From Tubiluchus corallicola (Eukaryota > Priapulida > Priapulimorpha > Priapulimorphida > Tubiluchidae), in assembly GCA_030141605.1 (NCBI GenBank), contig JAQGDQ010000002.1:1036501-1100500 (forward strand): 64,000 nt of DNA, read 5' to 3'. Below the pieces are notes generated by a model, which worked only from the letters and a program-made list of their open reading frames with translations, was not told the origin of the DNA and ran no database searches. Made by a program: the position numbers and the translations under genes. This document shows positions 26,301 to 64,000 of the stretch, one piece after another; the first letter of the stretch is position 1, and each line of letters starts with the position of its first letter.

Positions 26301-26326
26301 CTCGGCATGCAACTGCTTTCTTTTAG
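20332..26326 (+). CDS. CHURC1: Churchill protein (CHURC1), complete, 4 exons
   Basis: Churchill is a small zinc-binding protein first described as an FGF-induced regulator in vertebrate neural development. Exons: 20332-20370, 25086-25224, 25452-25522, 26234-26326; 342 nt, 113 residues (human about 112). The tiny first exon encodes MCVQCVKLQYPER, matching the family start MCGDC...YPNR. Then come ICLEAGSYLLNF, GCANCSK, SCQNCDHVIAEH, DGEFQEYEM and CCLCGIAEDTISILPNDPR. Zinc-binding Cys pairs are all present (residues 2/5, GCANC, SCQNC, CCLC). Phase is consistent across all junctions. The 4.7-kb first intron follows a 13-codon exon. DMAC2L starts 190 bases after the stop on the same strand. Seen: sequence and splice sites. 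Known: family and zinc binding. The cellular role here is inferred by homology only. Confidence 0.95.
22489..23219. repeat. Inverted repeat pair with about 0.66-kb spacer (possible DNA transposon remnant)
   Basis: The arm at 22489-22522 contains TTCAAAATGGATGCCACACAA; the arm near 23186-23219 is nearly its reverse complement (TTGTGTGGCAGCCATTTTGAA), with similarity continuing a few bases outward. Further ATTTTGAAAATGG-like words occur between them. No TSD or transposase was seen. Confidence 0.5.
24225..24535 (+). repeat. A-rich AAAGCAAA low-complexity stretch
   Basis: Repeated AAGCAAA/AACAAA words with very little T on the plus strand, ending shortly before CHURC1 exon 2. It looks like a cryptic simple repeat. 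Confidence 0.6.
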
Positions 26327-26515
26327 CATTTAAAAAGTCTTGCTGTATAAGTATTACTTGGATGACATTGACACTGCTCCAATTTGTCGTAATCCAGCAT
26401 CATTTTTAGTTTGCTAGATCAGCAAACATTATAAGTTTCTGTGTTTCATTTGGCTAAATTAACTGATATAAGTTTTGTATAACAACTGAATCAACTTCCT
26501 GACCTGTTGGCAAAT

Positions 26516-29082
26516 ATGCCACTTATTCGGAGGATAGCAAAGGTAGTTAACTCTTTTTAAGTATTCGTATAGTGCACATCAATTTCTAGTTCTGTTTTTA
26601 TAGATGTGTAGAGTGATTAGCTTGTTAGAAGCTGAATCTCAAGTTGTCAGCTTTATAAACTGGGCTAGATTAAATTTGATTATGTACAAAAATCCATAAA
26701 ATTGCTCTATAGTCAAAGTCTCAAAGTTACCCAATTTTAGCTTGCTGTAAGCTGACTGCTATACTGTCCTAGCTGATGAAGGTCGAGAGACCAAAAGCTT
26801 CTAGTCTGAAAACTTTGAGACTATAGATCAATTTTATAGACTTTATGAAATGACAGACCTCAAGCAAGCACTCAGTTACATAAAGAATATAGATTATATG
26901 CATTTTGTTTACCTTTTTTGTAAATATCTACAAGAAAATTTTAAAAATATAAAAATTATGGATATGCATAGGGTTTTATTAGTAGGACTACATGAATAGG
27001 TTTAATTTTTTTAAATTGTTGACATGGGCATAACAACCGAATGATTTTTTTTGTAATGGTGCCCAATCCTTGAAAGATATCATTACAGAAGAATAAGCAC
27101 TGAATAACAAGCTGGTAATGAGATGCAGTTGCATATTACCTTACTGTAGCTCAAATTCTAAAATCCAAAAAAACTGTGACTACTAAAAGCACTTCAACTC
27201 TTTGCTGGCTGCAGATTTGAATAGTACACTAATATAGATGTAAATTTCACTTAATTATGTAATTATAATTTTGTGAATTTTTGCTATATTTTTTAGTCTT
27301 TATCAAATGGAAGATTGCATTTTCGAAACACCGGCAAGATATTTGGAATACCACAAAGCACTGGTAGGCTGCCTGAAAATACAATTTTCCCATTGGGCAC
27401 TTGGAAATTAAATTTGCCCAACTTGTCTAGAAACTGCAGTCAACAAGTTTTGTCATATCACAGACATTCACTGCAGTTATCTAGCTGTCGTCATCTGTGG
27501 GGATGGCTGAATACTATTTTCAATTTGTAAGTTTTTATATTGGCAATATTCTAGCAATGTACGTTCGATTTTTTAAACAGTATTATTATTATAATATTAA
27601 ACCGAACTTTTTAGTGTCACCTCTTACTTTTGGAAACAACAATTTTTTTATTGTGCAATATAATGCAGGCTAATTGTTCAAAAACTAACATCCTGTCCAG
27701 AATATATGGCTTACACAAAAGCCTTCCTATAGGAAATTAGCAAAACATTAATAACTTTAATGAGTTCTAATAGCACCACTGGAAAGTGGTCTTCTCTTCC
27801 TTCTTCATGGGTGGCATCTGCCTTAATATACTAATGGCAGCTAAAATTAAATCAATGTTGACATCAAACAATGAACTGCAATAACATTATAGCATAAGTT
27901 AGAGAAACTTGATTGTGAATTCCAGTTAATAAGCAAAACTGGCAAGAGTATCTCTCTTGCTAACATGCAAGCATGTTTTATGAAAGCAATATAGATGGCT
28001 TATAGTTACAATCTATGATTATGAAAATGCTTTCAGAAATTTTAATTGCATTGTACTTAATGTAAAAATTCAATAGCCTTGTTGTAATTTTGTAAACCAT
28101 GTTTGTGTTTTGCAGGGTGTCTGAACATCGCATCAATGAAGTGGGACCAGATCGTGCTTGTGTTGAATGGCTCATGCGCTGTGGTGCTGTTGTAAAATTT
28201 ATCAGCTGTGAACGGTGGCAGATGGACTATAACACGCTACCTACTGGAGACTTTAGAAAGGATAAAATAGAAATGATAGATGCAACAGACTCAGCTGTTA
28301 TGAATATTGGTTTCACACACCTTAGTAAGTTTGGAAAAAATTACAATGAAAATGATTTGACTGTAGACCTGTATATTATCTTGGAGGTTGATAACTACCT
28401 ATGTTCAAGTTTTGTGTTAAATTGGTTTGTTTCTTGCAGCTAAATTGTGTGCAGTATAGCCAAGCAAGGACAAAATTGCTGTCAGCATTACAGATCTGTT
28501 AGTCATTTGCTGTCTGTTAACTGGATTGCAGTTTAACCATTAAACAATTTGTGATTTTTTACATTCATTTTCAGAAGGCTGTCACCACATTCGATGGATT
28601 CGGTTAAAGAATGCAAGTTATGTCGATAACGAGGCACTTGCCAAGCTCACGTACGTAAAAGATTCTCTGGAACACCTCGAAGTTGTCAGCTGTGGAAATG
28701 TAACGGATAAGGGACTTGCAAACCTTTGTAATTTGACGTAAGTCAAATCCAAGATCTCTCATTAATTTGTTTTTCAATTTGTACATTTCTTGCGTTTGAA
28801 AAATTCATTGCGGCTACAGTAAGTGGAACATTCAGGCTTTTTGAGAAATTATTGTATGAACATGTGTATATGTAGCTGGTTTTTGATTGAGAAAATCGTT
28901 TTATGCGTTACATTTTTATGTTTTTCAGAAAGCTGAAGTATTTAAAGTTATATGACTTGCCATACGTGAAAGACAGATCTGGTTGTGTATCCCGGCTTCA
29001 AGTAACATTGCCAAGTTGTACAATAGACTACCCAGAAACCAGTAAATCCGAGACAGAAGACACCAAAATTACGAAAAGTTAG
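26516..29082 (+). CDS. DMAC2L: DMAC2L (ATP synthase subunit s, mitochondrial), 5 exons
   Basis: DMAC2L (formerly ATP5S, coupling factor B) is a mitochondrial leucine-rich-repeat protein linked to ATP synthase/complex I distal-arm biology. Exons: 26516-26542 (inferred), 27297-27526, 28116-28324, 28575-28737, 28929-29082; 783 nt, 260 residues (human about 215). Diagnostic text: LWGWLNTIFN, INEVGPDRACVEWLMRCGA, DYNTLPTG, IDATDSAVMNIGF, VVSCGNVTDKGL and KLKYLKLYDLPYV, with LRR-like repeats in the last two exons. Exon 27297 opens directly after an acceptor and has no in-frame ATG. The proposed first exon, MPLIRRIAK at 26516, is in phase with a GT donor and gives a basic presequence as expected for mitochondrial import. 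That first exon is the least certain part (about 0.6). Confidence 0.92.
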
Positions 29083-29158
29083 CCAGAAAAAGGAATAATT
29101 TTGTATTAAATCAGTAATAATAATTTCGTCAATTATAGTAACTATAATGTAACATAGT

Positions 29159-29164
29159 AAATAA
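29159..29164 (+). terminator. DMAC2L polyadenylation signal AATAAA
   Basis: Canonical hexamer 77 bases after the DMAC2L stop, and only about 70 bases from the opposite-strand signal of CATSPERG. Confidence 0.65.
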
Positions 29165-29234
29165 ATTAATACTAAACAGCACAATAGTGTAACTTGTAAA
29201 ATACTCAAAAATCACAGATTACAGTAGATAAACA

Positions 29235-29240
29235 TTTATT
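29235..29240 (-). terminator. CATSPERG polyadenylation signal AATAAA (TTTATT on + strand)
   Basis: The nearest canonical minus-strand hexamer noticed downstream of the CATSPERG stop at 29703. It would give a 3' UTR of about 470 bases and a tight tail-to-tail arrangement with DMAC2L. Confidence 0.45.
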
Positions 29241-29702
29241 ACAGTGTTCTAAAATGTATTAAAATGTGAATAATTTTATCACAATTTTCATCAATAATTA
29301 AAAAAATTAATTGTTCATCAGTGAGACAGGAAATGGACCTTACCGTGCATACATTCTTCCTAGCTTTGTACCAGGTTTCCCTCAAGTCCTGCTGCTTATC
29401 AGCCAAGGTAATTAAAAAGAAATACAAATAGTTATCTTGTTCAGCTTTGTCACGATGCCAGATTCTAAAACAACTTCTTTTGTACTGGCTCTGTGATTGA
29501 ATCATTGAGCTGTTGCAGCTCAGCCAGTTTTGTGTGTTACTTTCACTAGTTTGACCTGGGCCATTTTGTTTATGAAAATACATAGAATATTCCATTCAGT
29601 ATCTAATATTAATATAATGTAAAAGTAGAAATTCTAATGGCTCTGTAGGTGTTTGTGGTGCACAGTTGCACTAATCAAATGATGGAGAGGCTGTTAGCTA
29701 AC

Positions 29703-63145
<33,443 letters not shown>

Positions 63146-64000
63146 CTGCAATTAAAAGTCAACAAGTTAGAATATATCATAAAACCAATTTTCCTTTTTT
63201 TCTAAAAACAAGAAAAGATAAGATATATTTTATTTATCTCCTGCAAGTTTAACAATGCACAGAAACATCGAGATATTTTTAAAATTTAGTTAAATGAAAG
63301 ACATTTTGCAGTATTTTGTAGAATAAAATACAATGTGGAGAAAGGATGGCGAACGACCGTATAGTCACAACTAAAACAGCTACCCTTATTTTTGTGATTC
63401 TGTAAGTTTCTTGCATGGCAGGATAAGCTAATGATTGTGAAAAATTTGTTTCTTAAGATTCCACAAAAAGCTGAAAACCAGAATGCGATAAATAATGATG
63501 ATATTGCAATGAGAAAATTGAACTATAAACAAAAGCAAAATTAATTGAAACTAATTGTAAGAAAACAAATCAGCATGCAAGTTTAAAGGCGACAATTACG
63601 GAAATCAATGTATGTGCGAAGCTTCAAAATTATATGCAACAAACCAAAACAAAATCATATTAAATGAAGCAATTCAAACTAACCACTGAAACTAAAAAAT
63701 GCAGAACATAATGATAAGTGTTGCTATATGATTTATGAGACTCAAAAACACAAACATTGATATGCAAATAAAGCAAGAGAAAAGAATATAAAATTACATA
63801 TAAAATACTCATTACCAAAAAAAATGCTGAATGGGTTCAGTTTCTGTAACTTTTTGTGCTTAAATTCAGTTTGTAGTGTAGATCAACAACAATTCCTTTT
63901 TACATCTTTTACTTAATACGTTATGAGCGCCAGGCTTTGTTATAGTTTGAGGGGCTAATTATTTCCACAGTTTGCACCCTGTTATTTTAATAATTTTTGT
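63146..64000. other. CATSPERG intron running to the window edge
   Basis: No further CATSPERG exon was found. A minus-strand AAATAAAATATATCTTATC-like tail at about 63205-63235 may be a LINE/SINE 3' end. Otherwise AT-rich sequence with nothing recognisable. Confidence 0.5.

Noticed and set aside
29239-29595. 118-codon minus-strand open frame after CATSPERG
   Set aside because: No family similarity or clear acceptor; most likely 3' UTR, kept only as a possible spliced extension.

Overview
The window is nuclear DNA from a metazoan, probably a marine invertebrate. It is AT-rich, its genes are split by mostly GT-AG introns (tens of bases to about 11 kb), and it is full of decayed transposons and microsatellites. 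A CatSper auxiliary subunit and a Churchill gene argue against insects and nematodes, which lack CatSper. The phylum cannot be fixed from sequence alone. A secreted Gly/Tyr-rich protein and frequent TACATGTA words are compatible with, but do not prove, a lophotrochozoan or another marine group. Six protein-coding genes were rebuilt exon by exon, checking splice sites, reading phase and family motifs. The two truncated genes run off the window edges.

Layout. (1) 213-8879 (+): pinin (PNN), 5' end missing, with a very large last exon; a dead non-LTR reverse transcriptase lies in one intron. (2) 8880-12804: intergenic, with nested DNA transposons and a tRNA-derived repeat. (3) 12805-18112 (-): actin maturation protease ACTMAP, complete in six exons, with a GC-AG intron and two TA-flanked MITEs in its introns. 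(4) 20332-26326 (+): Churchill (CHURC1), four exons. (5) 26516-29082 (+): DMAC2L/ATP synthase subunit s, five exons, ending tail-to-tail with the next gene. (6) 29703-63145 (-): CATSPERG, 18 visible exons over 33 kb, N-terminus beyond the right edge. Inside its largest intron, on the opposite strand, is (7) 46677-48904 (+): a two-exon gene for a secreted Gly-rich protein.

The genes do not form an operon. PNN (splicing), ACTMAP (actin N-terminal processing), CHURC1 (zinc-binding developmental factor), DMAC2L (mitochondrial ATP synthase/complex I biology) and CATSPERG (sperm Ca2+ channel) act in separate pathways. The most interesting points are: a repeat-built, kinase-motif-rich cytoplasmic tail on CatSper gamma; complementary (GA)n and (CT)n arrays on either side of one CATSPERG exon; the antisense nested secretory gene; a probable UHM-ligand motif in pinin; a GC-AG intron in ACTMAP; and a CpG-rich insert of unknown origin in the last CATSPERG intron. 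All identifications were made by eye from motifs and remembered family sequences, with no database search.
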